Assembly (NCBI RefSeq): GCF_002102175.1
Contig: NZ_LQOX01000132.1
Location: 1 to 43,305, forward strand
DNA from: Mycobacterium gastri
GTDB taxonomy: Bacteria; Actinomycetota; Actinomycetes; Mycobacteriales; Mycobacteriaceae
DNA: 43,305 nt
Direction of reading: 5' to 3'
Shown piece after piece: positions 32,329-40,473 of the stretch. How positions within the stretch are numbered: position 1 is the first letter of the stretch; every line of letters starts with the position of its first letter. The notes below the pieces were generated by a model that did no database searches, was not told where the DNA came from, and saw only the letters and a list, made by a program, of their open reading frames with translations. The position numbers and the translations under genes were made by a program.

Positions 32329-32754
32329 GTGCGCTGGATCGTCGACGGTATGAACGTGATCGGGAGTCGCCCGGACGGCTGGTGGAAGGACCGTCACGGC
32401 GCCATGGTCGCGCTGGTTGACCGGCTGGACCAGTGGGCCGCTGCTGCCCGAGACGCCGAGGGTAACGAGGTGACCGTGGTGTTCGAGCGACCCCCGTCCA
32501 GGGCTATCGGCTCCGCGGTGGTCGAGGTGGCGTATGCGCCCAAAGCGGCCGCCAACTCGGCTGACGACGAGATTGTCCGGTTGGTGCGAGCCGACGCCCA
32601 ACCGGAGACGATTCGAGTCGTCACATCGGATAAGGCGTTGACCGACCGGGTCCGGCGCTTAGGCGCCGCCGTGTATCCGGCGGAACGTTTTCGTGCACTC
32701 ATCGAGCCGCTCGCCCCCAGACAGGCCCCCGGACGGGCCCCCGGACAGGATTGA
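32329..32754 (+). CDS. NYN/PIN-like ribonuclease-domain protein
   Basis: Protein of 141 residues from GTG. It begins with RWIVDGMNVIGSRPDGWWKDR, the acidic Asp-x-x-Asn start of NYN (YacP-type) nucleases. It continues with VVFERPPS, an acidic SADDEIVRLV helix and VVTSDKALTDRVRRLGA, the second conserved acidic segment. The fold is PIN-like and acts on RNA in known members; the target is unknown. The tail repeats APGRAPGQ. Confidence 0.85.
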   Translation: MRWIVDGMNVIGSRPDGWWKDRHGAMVALVDRLDQWAAAARDAEGNEVTVVFERPPSRAIGSAVVEVAYAPKAAANSADDEIVRLVRADAQPETIRVVTSDKALTDRVRRLGAAVYPAERFRALIEPLAPRQAPGRAPGQD

Positions 32755-32811
32755 GGCGCACGCCGGAACCGATCCGGCCACCCGGACGGTCAGCGCCGGG
32801 CCGGCCGAGCG

Positions 32812-33309
32812 TCAGGCGCTGACGGCAGCCAGCGCGGCATCGTAATCGGGCTCCTGCCCGATTTCCGGTACCAACTGGGTGTAGGCGACGTTGCCGTCGC
32901 CGCCGACCACCACGATGGCCCGAGCCAGCAGGCCGGCCAGCGGACCGTCGGTGATGGTCACGCCGTAGTCCTCGCCGAAGCTGTCCCGAAATGCCGAGGC
33001 CGTCTTGACGTTCTCGATCTCCTCGGCACCGCAGAATCGCTTCAGCGCGAACGGCAGGTCTTTCGACACGCACACCACGGTCGAGCCGGTTGCGGCGGCC
33101 CGCTCGTTGAACGTCCGCACGCTGGCCGCACACACCGGCGTATCGATCGAGGGAAAGATATTCAGCACGACGGCCTTGCCGCGGAACTGGTCGCTGCCGA
33201 GGTTGCCGAGATCGGCGCCGGTCAGAGTGAACGCGGGGGCCGAAGATCCGACAGCGGGCAGTTCGCCGACAGTGTTGATCGCGTTTCCGTGCAGGGTTAT
33301 CTGTGCCAT
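32812..33309 (-). CDS. tpx: thiol peroxidase Tpx
   Basis: Protein of 165 residues, the same length as M. tuberculosis Tpx (Rv1932), a thioredoxin-dependent atypical 2-Cys peroxiredoxin. The peroxidatic cysteine is Cys60 in PSIDTPVCAASVRTFNERA and the resolving cysteine is Cys93 in ALKRFCGAEEIEN. It removes hydrogen and alkyl peroxides in the cytoplasm. It is divergent from a regulator gene as in M. tuberculosis, where Rv1931c faces tpx. Confidence 0.97.
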   Translation of the reverse strand: MAQITLHGNAINTVGELPAVGSSAPAFTLTGADLGNLGSDQFRGKAVVLNIFPSIDTPVCAASVRTFNERAAATGSTVVCVSKDLPFALKRFCGAEEIENVKTASAFRDSFGEDYGVTITDGPLAGLLARAIVVVGGDGNVAYTQLVPEIGQEPDYDAALAAVSA

Positions 33310-33430
33310 GGGCACAGTCTGCCAAGGTCGGGAACTGGACTTGGGACCAGGTCCAACCAAGGACTCATGTCCTAATTTGTGGGGTATAGGGCGTAGACGC
33401 CATACCGTTGTCTGGCCAACACTTGAGTCC

Positions 33431-34381
33431 ATGGCCCGCAAAGTGCTGATCGTCGGCTTCTCCGGGGTTCAAGCGCTCGACGTCGTGGGACCATTCGAGG
33501 TCTTCGCCGGCGCATCGCTGCTGACCAAGGGCGGCTACGACGTCACCCTCGTCTCCCCCGGCGGACATCCGGTGACCACCGCAACCGGCCTCGCCTTGAT
33601 CACCGAGCCGCTGCCGGACCCGCGCGCAGCCGTGCACACCGTCGTGCTGCCCGGCGGCGCCGGGATCGATGCCGCACGCGACAACCCCGAACTGATGGCG
33701 TGGATCAAAGCCGTCGCGCCTCTTACCCGCCGTCTCGTCACCGTCTGCACGGGCGCCTTCTTGGCGGCTCAGGCGGGATTGCTCGACGGTCGACGTGCCA
33801 CCACGCACTGGGCCTTCGCTGACCGGTTGGCCCGCGAGTTTCCCGCGGTCGCGGTGGATCGCGACCCGATCTTCATCCGTAGTTCTGAGACGGTATGGAC
33901 TGCCGCCGGGGTGACGGCAGGGATTGACCTCGCGCTGTCGCTGGTGGAGGACGATCACGGCACCGAAATCGCGCAGACGGTCGCCCGCTGGCTGGTGCTG
34001 TATTTGCGCCGCCCCGGCGGCCAGACGCAGTTCGCTGCTCCCGTCTGGTTGCCGCGAGCCAACCGGCCCTCGATCCGCCAGGTCCAGGAGGCCATCGAAG
34101 CACAACCCGGTGGTGCCCACCGCGTCGACGATCTGGCCCGCCGCGCGGCAATGAGTCCACGGCATTTCACCCGGGTGTTCACCGATGAGGTTGGTGAGGC
34201 GCCGGGTCAATACGTGGAACGCGTTCGCACCGAAGCCGCGCGCCGACAGCTGGAAGAGACCGACGACACCATCGTGACCATCGCCGCACGCTGCGGCTTC
34301 GGCACCGCAGAAACCTTGCGGCGCAACTTTATTCGCCGGATCGGCATCTCGCCCGACCAGTACCGCAAAACCTTCGCGTAA
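33431..34381 (+). CDS. AraC-family regulator with DJ-1/PfpI (GATase1-like) N-domain
   Basis: Protein of 316 residues, similar to M. tuberculosis Rv1931c. The N-terminal DJ-1-type domain (VLIVGFSGVQALDVVGPFEV; VLPGGAG; nucleophile-elbow VCTGAFLAAQAGLL) senses a ligand or redox state in related regulators. The C-terminal AraC domain has two helix-turn-helix units (RVDDLARRAAMSPRHFTRVF and IVTIAARCGFGTAETLRRNF). ATG 33431 is chosen because it begins the first strand. It lies divergent to tpx with 121 bp between, and 19 bp before the DJ-1-like gene. Confidence 0.93.
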   Translation: MARKVLIVGFSGVQALDVVGPFEVFAGASLLTKGGYDVTLVSPGGHPVTTATGLALITEPLPDPRAAVHTVVLPGGAGIDAARDNPELMAWIKAVAPLTRRLVTVCTGAFLAAQAGLLDGRRATTHWAFADRLAREFPAVAVDRDPIFIRSSETVWTAAGVTAGIDLALSLVEDDHGTEIAQTVARWLVLYLRRPGGQTQFAAPVWLPRANRPSIRQVQEAIEAQPGGAHRVDDLARRAAMSPRHFTRVFTDEVGEAPGQYVERVRTEAARRQLEETDDTIVTIAARCGFGTAETLRRNFIRRIGISPDQYRKTFA

Positions 34382-34400
34382 CACACCGAGGAGAACACCG

Positions 34401-35144
34401 ATGACCCAAATCGCGATCGTCACCTATCCGGGATTCACGGCGCTGGACATGATCGGACCTTACGAAGTGCTACGGAACCTCCCGCACACCGAGGTGAGGT
34501 TTGTCTGGCACGAATCCGGGCCTATCACCGCAGATTCCGGTGTGCTGGTGCTCGGCGCCACCCGTTCTTTGGCCGAAACACCTTCGCCCGACGTGATTCT
34601 GGTGCCGGGCGGTCCGTCGACTCCGGTGCATGCCCGCGACGAGCACCTGTTGGACTGGCTGCGTCAAGCCCACCGGACGGCCAGCTGGACCACGTCGGTG
34701 TGTTCCGGCTCGGTGATCCTGGCCGCCGCCGGGCTCCTCGAGCATCGACGCGCGACGTCGCACTGGCTGACCATTCCCGCGCTGAAGGCATTCGGCGCCA
34801 TCCCCGTCTCCGACGAGCGGATCGTGCGCCAGGACAACGTCATTACCAGCGCGGGTGTGTCCGCGGGACTGGACCTGGCGCTCTGGCTGGCCGGGGAAAT
34901 CGGCGGGGAGGGCCGCGCCAAGGCGATCCAGCTGGCGATCGAGTACGACCCACAGCCGCCGTTCGACTCCGGCCACATGTCGAAGGCGTCGGCGACCACC
35001 AAGGCCGCGGCAACGGCTCTGCTGTCCAAAGACAGCGTCACACCGGCCAACTTGACGGCCACCACGATGCTCGCGTGGCAGCAGGCGCTGGCGGCGGTGC
35101 GGTCACGGCGGCGCAAGCGGCAGCCGGTGGCCGCGTCGGGATAG
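34401..35144 (+). CDS. DJ-1/PfpI-family protein (Rv1930c-like)
   Basis: Protein of 247 residues with strand IAIVTYPGFTALDMIGPYEV, VILVPGGPS and the elbow SVCSGSVILAAAGLL, whose Cys is the usual DJ-1 nucleophile. It resembles isonitrile hydratase-like members and the regulator N-domain encoded just upstream, which suggests one enzyme and one sensor built from the same fold. GAGGAGAA precedes ATG. The C-terminal 50 residues are basic. Substrate unknown. Confidence 0.9.
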   Translation: MTQIAIVTYPGFTALDMIGPYEVLRNLPHTEVRFVWHESGPITADSGVLVLGATRSLAETPSPDVILVPGGPSTPVHARDEHLLDWLRQAHRTASWTTSVCSGSVILAAAGLLEHRRATSHWLTIPALKAFGAIPVSDERIVRQDNVITSAGVSAGLDLALWLAGEIGGEGRAKAIQLAIEYDPQPPFDSGHMSKASATTKAAATALLSKDSVTPANLTATTMLAWQQALAAVRSRRRKRQPVAASG

Positions 35145-35173
35145 CAGCTCCAGCTCGAAAAGTGATACCGCGG

Positions 35174-35650
35174 TCAAGGTTTGGGCGCCATGATGTGCTC
35201 GGTGGCGAGCCGGCCGCCCGCCTGCAGCCAGGCGCCGACCACCCGTGGCGCATCACGGTTGGGGTTGTAGATGTCTTCCTCGCTGCTGAACAGGCCGTTG
35301 CCGGCGTAGACCAGGCGCGTCCAGTTCGGGAACCAGAACGGCTCACCGTTGGGATCGGTCGGGTGGTCGAGCTGATTCCTGATCCCGAAGACAACCGCGT
35401 CGTTGTCCTCGTCGTAGGCAATCCAGTCCGAGGGAAACCGCATATGCGGGAACGGCGCCATGACGGCGACGATCCAGTCCCGCACCGCCTCGCGACCATG
35501 GAAGACGCCGTAGTGGTGTTCGATGTAGACGACGTCCTCGGTGAACAGATCGGCGAACGGTCGCCAGTCACCCGACGCCGAGCACCCCTCGACGACGTCG
35601 GTGTAGTGCCGGACAGCTTGTTCGATCTCAGCTTTGGGGAACTTGCCCAT
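35174..35650 (-). CDS. NTF2-like (SnoaL-type) protein
   Basis: Protein of 158 residues: starts with two helices (EIEQAVRHYTDVVEGCSASG), then DWRPFADLFTEDVVYIEHHYGVFHGREAVRDWI, the pattern of SnoaL-like cone-shaped domains, and a strand-rich end with WFPNWTRLVYAGNGLFSSEEDIYN. Such proteins are isomerases, cyclases or binding proteins for small hydrophobic molecules. It sits on the opposite strand between the DJ-1 and SDR genes. Start GTG 35659 is a second choice. Confidence 0.85.
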   Translation of the reverse strand: MGKFPKAEIEQAVRHYTDVVEGCSASGDWRPFADLFTEDVVYIEHHYGVFHGREAVRDWIVAVMAPFPHMRFPSDWIAYDEDNDAVVFGIRNQLDHPTDPNGEPFWFPNWTRLVYAGNGLFSSEEDIYNPNRDAPRVVGAWLQAGGRLATEHIMAPKP

Positions 35651-35706
35651 ACCGGACACACTAGAGCCTGTGTCGATCCGCGGTCGGCGTCTGGAGGGGA
35701 TGACGA

Positions 35707-36474
35707 ATGAGCGTGTTGGACTTGTTCGACCTGCGCGGCAAGCGGGCTCTGGTCACCGGGGGTTCCACCGGCATCGGCAAGAAGGTGGCGCTGGCGTACG
35801 TCCAGGCCGGGGCTGAAGTAGCCATTGCCGCAAGGCATTCCGACGTATTGGCGACGGTCGCCGAGGAACTGGCCGCAGCGGGCGGCAGGGTGCTGCCCCT
35901 CTGTTGCGACGTGACTGCGCATGAGCAGGTAACCGGCATGGTGGACCGGGTCACCGCGGAGCTGGGCGGGATTGACATCGTCGTGTGCAACGCCGGGATC
36001 GTCGGGATCACGCCGCTGCTGGAGATGTCGCTCGAGGAGTTCGAACGCATCCAGAGCAGCAACGTGACCGGCCTATTCCTCACCGCCCAGGCCGCGGCCC
36101 GGGCAATGGTCGAACAGGGCCAGGGCGGGGTCATCATCACCACGGCGTCGATGTCGGGCCACATCATCAACGTTCCGCAGCAGGTGAGCCACTACTGCAC
36201 CGCCAAGGCCGCGGTCATCCACCTGACCAAGGCCATGGCTGTTGAGTTGGCACCGCACCGGATCCGGGTCAACAGTGTCAGCCCGGGTTACATTCTGACC
36301 GAACTCGTGGAGCCCCTCAGCGAGTACCACCGGCTGTGGGAGCCGAAAATACCGCTCGGCCGCCTGGGCCGTCCGGATGAACTCACCGGCCTCTACCTTT
36401 ACCTGGCCAGTGAGGCATCGAGTTACATGACGGGCTCCGATATCGTGATCGACGGTGGATATACCTGCCTCTGA
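35707..36474 (+). CDS. short-chain dehydrogenase/reductase (Rv1928c-like)
   Basis: Protein of 255 residues with cofactor motif TGGSTGIG (17-24), NAG (95-97), catalytic Ser148/150 and Tyr163-x3-Lys167 (YCTAK), and RVNSVSPGYILTEL. It is a classical cytoplasmic SDR, similar in context to M. tuberculosis Rv1928c, which lies in the same neighbourhood of tpx. GAGGGGATGACGA precedes ATG. The following gene overlaps its end by 20 bases. Confidence 0.93.
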   Translation: MSVLDLFDLRGKRALVTGGSTGIGKKVALAYVQAGAEVAIAARHSDVLATVAEELAAAGGRVLPLCCDVTAHEQVTGMVDRVTAELGGIDIVVCNAGIVGITPLLEMSLEEFERIQSSNVTGLFLTAQAAARAMVEQGQGGVIITTASMSGHIINVPQQVSHYCTAKAAVIHLTKAMAVELAPHRIRVNSVSPGYILTELVEPLSEYHRLWEPKIPLGRLGRPDELTGLYLYLASEASSYMTGSDIVIDGGYTCL

Positions 36475-36880
36475 GGCGAGCTTCGGTTGCGCGGTATGCG
36501 GCAACTTGGCGGGACGAGTGCGGCTCGCCGGAGTGGCTGAACCGCTCGTTGACAACTGCCGGCCGGCACTCGAGGCATTGGCCGAGTTGGATGCCCTGGT
36601 CCGCCCGCAGGAACAAGCCCGGGTCGTGGTGCAGACCTTCTTCGGCGTGGCCAGTCAACCCGTCTCGGCCGACCGCGTCGACGTCGTGGCCCAAGCTATC
36701 GCCGACACCGACGCGTCGGCGCTGTATCGCATCGGCTACTCATATGCGCCCTTCCATTGCCCGGACTGCGCGGCGTCCTACTGCGGAGACCATTGGGATT
36801 GGCGCGAATTCGACGACGACCCGTTCAGCGGCATCGAAGGCGACTGCCCCCGTGGGCATTTCCATGTGCTGGCCTACTGA
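36455..36880 (+). CDS. Cys-rich, probable zinc-binding protein
   Basis: Protein of 141 residues from GTG, overlapping the end of the SDR gene by 20 bases in another frame. It has CAVCG near the start and, after a helical middle (ALEALAELDALVRPQEQARV), the cluster HCPDCAASYCGDHW and CPRGHFH. Together these form a plausible zinc-binding fold in which N- and C-terminal pairs come together. No enzyme motif is seen. Its stop lies three bases from the end of the convergent DUF2071 gene. Confidence 0.75.
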   Translation: MDIPASEASFGCAVCGNLAGRVRLAGVAEPLVDNCRPALEALAELDALVRPQEQARVVVQTFFGVASQPVSADRVDVVAQAIADTDASALYRIGYSYAPFHCPDCAASYCGDHWDWREFDDDPFSGIEGDCPRGHFHVLAY

Positions 36881-36883
36881 ACC

Positions 36884-37657
36884 TCACCCGACGAGGCAGC
36901 GACGGCCGAAACGCGTTCGCATACCGGGTGAATACAGCGCGCGTAACCGCTGGCCGGCGGGTCGGACCCCGCTCGCGTCGCGCAGTTCGTCATCCAATTC
37001 GACGACCTCCGCGGCGCGCAATGGCCACGTTTCATGCTCATTGGGCACCCACCACGTCCGGCCGCCCCGGCGAGTGTGGGCGCCCCAGCGGGCGGTCAGC
37101 CAGATTTCCAGCGCCGTGGGCTCGACCACGCCGCCGACTTCGATGGTCAGCCGGCTGCGTAGCCCACGCTGCGGCCAGCGGCGCACACTGTCATAGGTAA
37201 TCCGGTTGCCGCAGCGCGTCATTCGCATCCTGGCCCAGGTATAGGGGACGCCGAGGCCGATCCGGGTGACCGGCACGACTGCCAGCCGCGCCGTTTCCAG
37301 GGACCGGAAGAGGACGCCGTGACGACCGGCGTCATCGATCGAGTAGAGCCGGATGTTGGTCTCCAGAAAGCTGCCGAAATAGGGCAGCGGTACCGCGGTG
37401 CCGAGCTTGGTGCCGGTCATGGCAAAGGGGACCAACGCGACATAGGTCATCCCGTCGGCGAAGACGTCCGGTCTGGTCCCGGGTGGATACAGCTGCGCGA
37501 CACTGTTCGGTGCCACCGGCCAATGCACGAACGTCAAATCAGTCCAGAGCTGGTCGAAGATAACCGGACCGGTCAGCGGTGGGGCGGTGACCGGGTACCC
37601 CGCAAGCGCGGAATTCTCGTCTGGCGCTTGCGACGACGGAACAGGAGTGCCGGTCAT
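36884..37657 (-). CDS. DUF2071 (YqjF-like) protein, Rv1927-like
   Basis: Protein of 257 residues containing DLTFVHWPVAPNSVAQLYPPG, YVALVPFAMTG, YFGSFLETNIRLYSIDDAGRHGVLFRSLET and YTWARMRM. These are the conserved elements of DUF2071, a beta-rich family of unknown role. Position next to the SDR and tpx block agrees with M. tuberculosis Rv1927. ATG 37657 is chosen over the longer frame whose extra residues are not conserved in type. Confidence 0.88.
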   Translation of the reverse strand: MTGTPVPSSQAPDENSALAGYPVTAPPLTGPVIFDQLWTDLTFVHWPVAPNSVAQLYPPGTRPDVFADGMTYVALVPFAMTGTKLGTAVPLPYFGSFLETNIRLYSIDDAGRHGVLFRSLETARLAVVPVTRIGLGVPYTWARMRMTRCGNRITYDSVRRWPQRGLRSRLTIEVGGVVEPTALEIWLTARWGAHTRRGGRTWWVPNEHETWPLRAAEVVELDDELRDASGVRPAGQRLRALYSPGMRTRFGRRCLVG

Positions 37658-37754
37658 CCGACCATCGTGACACGCGAGCCGGCCGGTAGGACGGATTCGC
37701 CAGAGCCCGCCAAGCACGGCCGGCGCCGTCGATTCAATAACGCGAGCCGACGGT

Positions 37755-38123
37755 TTAGGAGCCGTCGATAATCCATTTTCGTGCTTCGTCGGCCTGCCCG
37801 GCGGGAAAGTGACGAACCGTTGCCGCCACGAAGTGTGACGTCAGATGCTCGGCGACATCTCCGAGATGAGAGTCGGTGACGACCGCGACCTTTTTCACGT
37901 GCTTGTGGTGATCCCGGACGAAGCGGAAGTGGGTGACCATCGCCCCGAAGCTGTCCCAGCCGGGAAACCCGGGAGCATCGAGGATCAGCCCGGCCAGGTC
38001 GCCCGTAGCCTCGATATGGGGATCCACCGTCTTCGCGAGTTGGTCGAAGTCGTCGCTGTCGAGCGCGGATTTGGGCCGCACCAGCAGGATCGAGTGCTCG
38101 GTGTCCAAGTCGTATTCGATCAT
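37755..38123 (-). CDS. SpoIIAA/STAS-like protein
   Basis: Protein of 122 residues starting MIEYDLDTEHSILLVRPKSAL and containing LAGLILDAPGFPGWDSFGAM, HFRFVRDHHKHVKKVAVVTDS and FPAGQADEARKWI, the full pattern of the SpoIIAA-like family (SEC14/STAS type fold). Members are thought to bind lipids or act in signalling. TAGGA precedes ATG. It stands alone. Confidence 0.88.
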   Translation of the reverse strand: MIEYDLDTEHSILLVRPKSALDSDDFDQLAKTVDPHIEATGDLAGLILDAPGFPGWDSFGAMVTHFRFVRDHHKHVKKVAVVTDSHLGDVAEHLTSHFVAATVRHFPAGQADEARKWIIDGS

Positions 38124-38253
38124 GTCCTACTCCCAAGGGTCGCTAGCTAGGTGACGGTCTGTGACCAAGCTGAACGGTCCCGAGTTCTTGCTGGCGACGT
38201 CGTCCATGATCGCCTTCGCCGCAAGTCGTGGATAAGAGGCCAAAGTCCCCTCT

Positions 38254-38793
38254 ATGTTGGCCGGTATGGCTATGTCACGGTGTCGGAGCGGGGGCTCGCT
38301 AGTCACGGCGGTGGCAGTGTTGATCGGGGTCGGGGTGGCGCCCGCCGGACGCGGTACGGCCGATCCGGGGTGCGCCAATGGGCAACCCGACGCTGTCCCT
38401 GCCGGCAAGGGTCAACAGGTGATCGTCGACTACTTCTCGGCAATCAACAACCACGACTACATCACCGCATGGGGATACCTCGGTGATCCGATGCGTGCCA
38501 TCTATGGTGCGACGGCACCGGACCGGGACTCCACCGGGTTGGCGACGTTCACGTCGAGCATGCGTGAGCACGTGAGATGCGTACGCGTCACCAACATCGC
38601 CAATGCCACCAGCAGCGACCCGGACATCTCGGCGTCACTCGGAATCCAGTGGTATCGGGTGACATTCGACGCCGAGTACCTCACCCCGTTCGAGGCCGGC
38701 GCGGGCACGCTGCCGCCGTTCTACAAGACCCATGCCGACCCCCATGAAGGAGCGCCACCGCCGCTCATCATCAACCAAGGCACCAGCCCCTGA
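38254..38793 (+). CDS. exported NTF2-like protein
   Basis: Protein of 179 residues with a signal sequence (about 15-30, cleavage near TADPGC) and a mature domain with VIVDYFSAINNHDYITAWGY, typical of exported mycobacterial NTF2-like proteins, then strands IQWYRVTFDAEYL. Starts at 38254, 38266 and 38272 are all possible; the last gives MSRCRSGG and a compact signal peptide. Function unknown. Confidence 0.78.
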   Translation: MLAGMAMSRCRSGGSLVTAVAVLIGVGVAPAGRGTADPGCANGQPDAVPAGKGQQVIVDYFSAINNHDYITAWGYLGDPMRAIYGATAPDRDSTGLATFTSSMREHVRCVRVTNIANATSSDPDISASLGIQWYRVTFDAEYLTPFEAGAGTLPPFYKTHADPHEGAPPPLIINQGTSP

Positions 38794-38883
38794 GCCCTTC
38801 GGGCCAGGCAAGCTGACCGCGTTGCAGCGCCGGTTTTCCGCCGCCGCGCCGGCGGCACCGGGCGCCATGGCAGGCTGTGCGTC

Positions 38884-39741
38884 GTGACAATGGCAGAAGC
38901 GGCGAAGCTCGCCTTCCAGATAAGCCTGTTCGTCGTGATCCTGGGCTACGGGTTGACCGCGCAGTTCGCCGACGTGGGCTACCTGACGCAACGTCCGGGA
39001 CTGCTGGCGCGGTCGCTACTTTCCGTTCTCGTCGCTGCACCCGGGGTGGCGGTGCTGCTGGTCCAGGTGATGGACCTGCGGCCGGAGGTCGCCATTGCGC
39101 TGGTGACCTTGGCGATCTCGCCGTTGCCGCCATTGTTGCCCCGCCGCGGGGAAAAGGCCGGTGGCCACGTCCAGTTCGGGCTGGGCCTGGTCATCGTGCT
39201 GGCCGTGCTCGCCGTTCCCGTGCTCGCCGTGGCTGCGACCTTGCTGGGCAACGTATTCGGGCATCAGTACGTGGTCAGCCCGTGGGCGATCGGCAAGCTG
39301 ATGCTGGTGTCGGTGTTGGCGCCGCTCGTCGCCGGAATGACGATCGGGGCGTGCTGGCCGACGGCGGCCAAGCGTATCGCGGCCCCCATCGACAGCGCCC
39401 AGCGCTGGATGCTGCCGGTGGCGATGATCGTGCTGTTGATCGCCGCGGCGCCGCGGATGTGGAAGCTGATGAGCGGTTCCACCCTGGTAGCCCTGGCGGT
39501 ATTCGTCGCGGCCACGTTGCTCGTCGGGCATGTGCTGGGCGGGCCCGATCGCCAGTTTTCGGCGGTGGTGGCTTTCGCCAGCAGTTGCCGCCACCCGGCA
39601 ACTGCGCTGACCATCGCGTCGGCGAACTTTCCCGACACCGACGAACACGGGGCGATTGCGCTTTATGGCCTGATCACTGTGGGTGCCGGCATCATTTACA
39701 CGCGCTGGATACGCCAGCGGGAAGCCGCACCGCCCGGCTGA
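38884..39741 (+). CDS. BASS-type (bile acid:sodium symporter-like) transporter
   Basis: Protein of 285 residues with nine to ten hydrophobic helices. Conserved elements include ALVTLAISPLPPLLP in the fourth helix and SSCRHPATALTIASANF near the end, which correspond to the crossing-helix sites for ion and substrate in the bile acid:Na+ symporter fold. GTG 38884 or ATG 38890 can start it. Substrate unknown. It converges on the GAP-family gene, 17 bp away. Confidence 0.82.
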   Translation: MTMAEAAKLAFQISLFVVILGYGLTAQFADVGYLTQRPGLLARSLLSVLVAAPGVAVLLVQVMDLRPEVAIALVTLAISPLPPLLPRRGEKAGGHVQFGLGLVIVLAVLAVPVLAVAATLLGNVFGHQYVVSPWAIGKLMLVSVLAPLVAGMTIGACWPTAAKRIAAPIDSAQRWMLPVAMIVLLIAAAPRMWKLMSGSTLVALAVFVAATLLVGHVLGGPDRQFSAVVAFASSCRHPATALTIASANFPDTDEHGAIALYGLITVGAGIIYTRWIRQREAAPPG

Positions 39742-39758
39742 CCTCCGGGCCTGCCCGG

Positions 39759-40430
39759 TTAGAGAATTCCCAAGCCGTGCAAGGCTTTCCACCCGAACCA
39801 GATTCCGAAAACCGTCCCGACGACCACCATGATGGGCCGGTTGTTGGCCTGCAGCCAGCGCAGGATCCGGTCCAGCAGGGTGCGCGACTGGGTAGGGAAT
39901 AACGCAGCCATCGCGATGATCAGCAGATTAGCGCTCATGGCCAGCATCACGAAGGCGATGTAGGAGGCGATATTGGCGACCCGCGGCAACCCCGCCCCGC
40001 CGATCACGCTGATCGCCGCCAGGGTGAACACCCACGCCTTGACCGAGACCGTGATGACACCCGCCCCGATGAAGAAGGCCTTGGTGGGTGTTGCCGACAT
40101 CAGCATGCTCATCCACTTCGGTGGCGGCGCCTCGGGATCGTCGTCGCTCAACAGCTCGCGCGCGGCGGTGACCACAAACAGCAGGGCCACCACCAACAGC
40201 ACCGTCGACACAATCCAGTGGTGGGGATGACTCGTGTCGGCCTTGCGGGCTCCCCAATGCAAGATGCTTCCGAAAATGAGGCCCTGCAGTAGGCGGGTGC
40301 CGATATGCCCGGCGACCCAGGCGCCGGCCGTCCGCAGATGCGATGGCGTGCCCAGCAACATGATCGTGATCGCGATCTCGATGGGTTCCAGGACGCCGCC
40401 GAGAATCAGCGGGATAAGGCTGCTCCACAT
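39759..40430 (-). CDS. GAP-family (LysE-like) membrane protein
   Basis: Protein of 223 residues with six membrane helices. It starts SSLIPLILGGVLEPIEIAITIMLLGTP, typical of the GAP (Sap) family linked in mycobacteria to export of glycopeptidolipid or other small molecules and related to LysE. The central loop is acidic (LLSDDDPEAPPPKWM). ATG 40430 begins the first helix; upstream codons overlap the sulfatase and are not conserved in type. Substrate unknown. Confidence 0.85.
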   Translation of the reverse strand: MWSSLIPLILGGVLEPIEIAITIMLLGTPSHLRTAGAWVAGHIGTRLLQGLIFGSILHWGARKADTSHPHHWIVSTVLLVVALLFVVTAARELLSDDDPEAPPPKWMSMLMSATPTKAFFIGAGVITVSVKAWVFTLAAISVIGGAGLPRVANIASYIAFVMLAMSANLLIIAMAALFPTQSRTLLDRILRWLQANNRPIMVVVGTVFGIWFGWKALHGLGIL

Positions 40431-40473
40431 GGCGGTCACCGGCTGAGGATAGCGATTCGGCGTCCCGTTTCGG

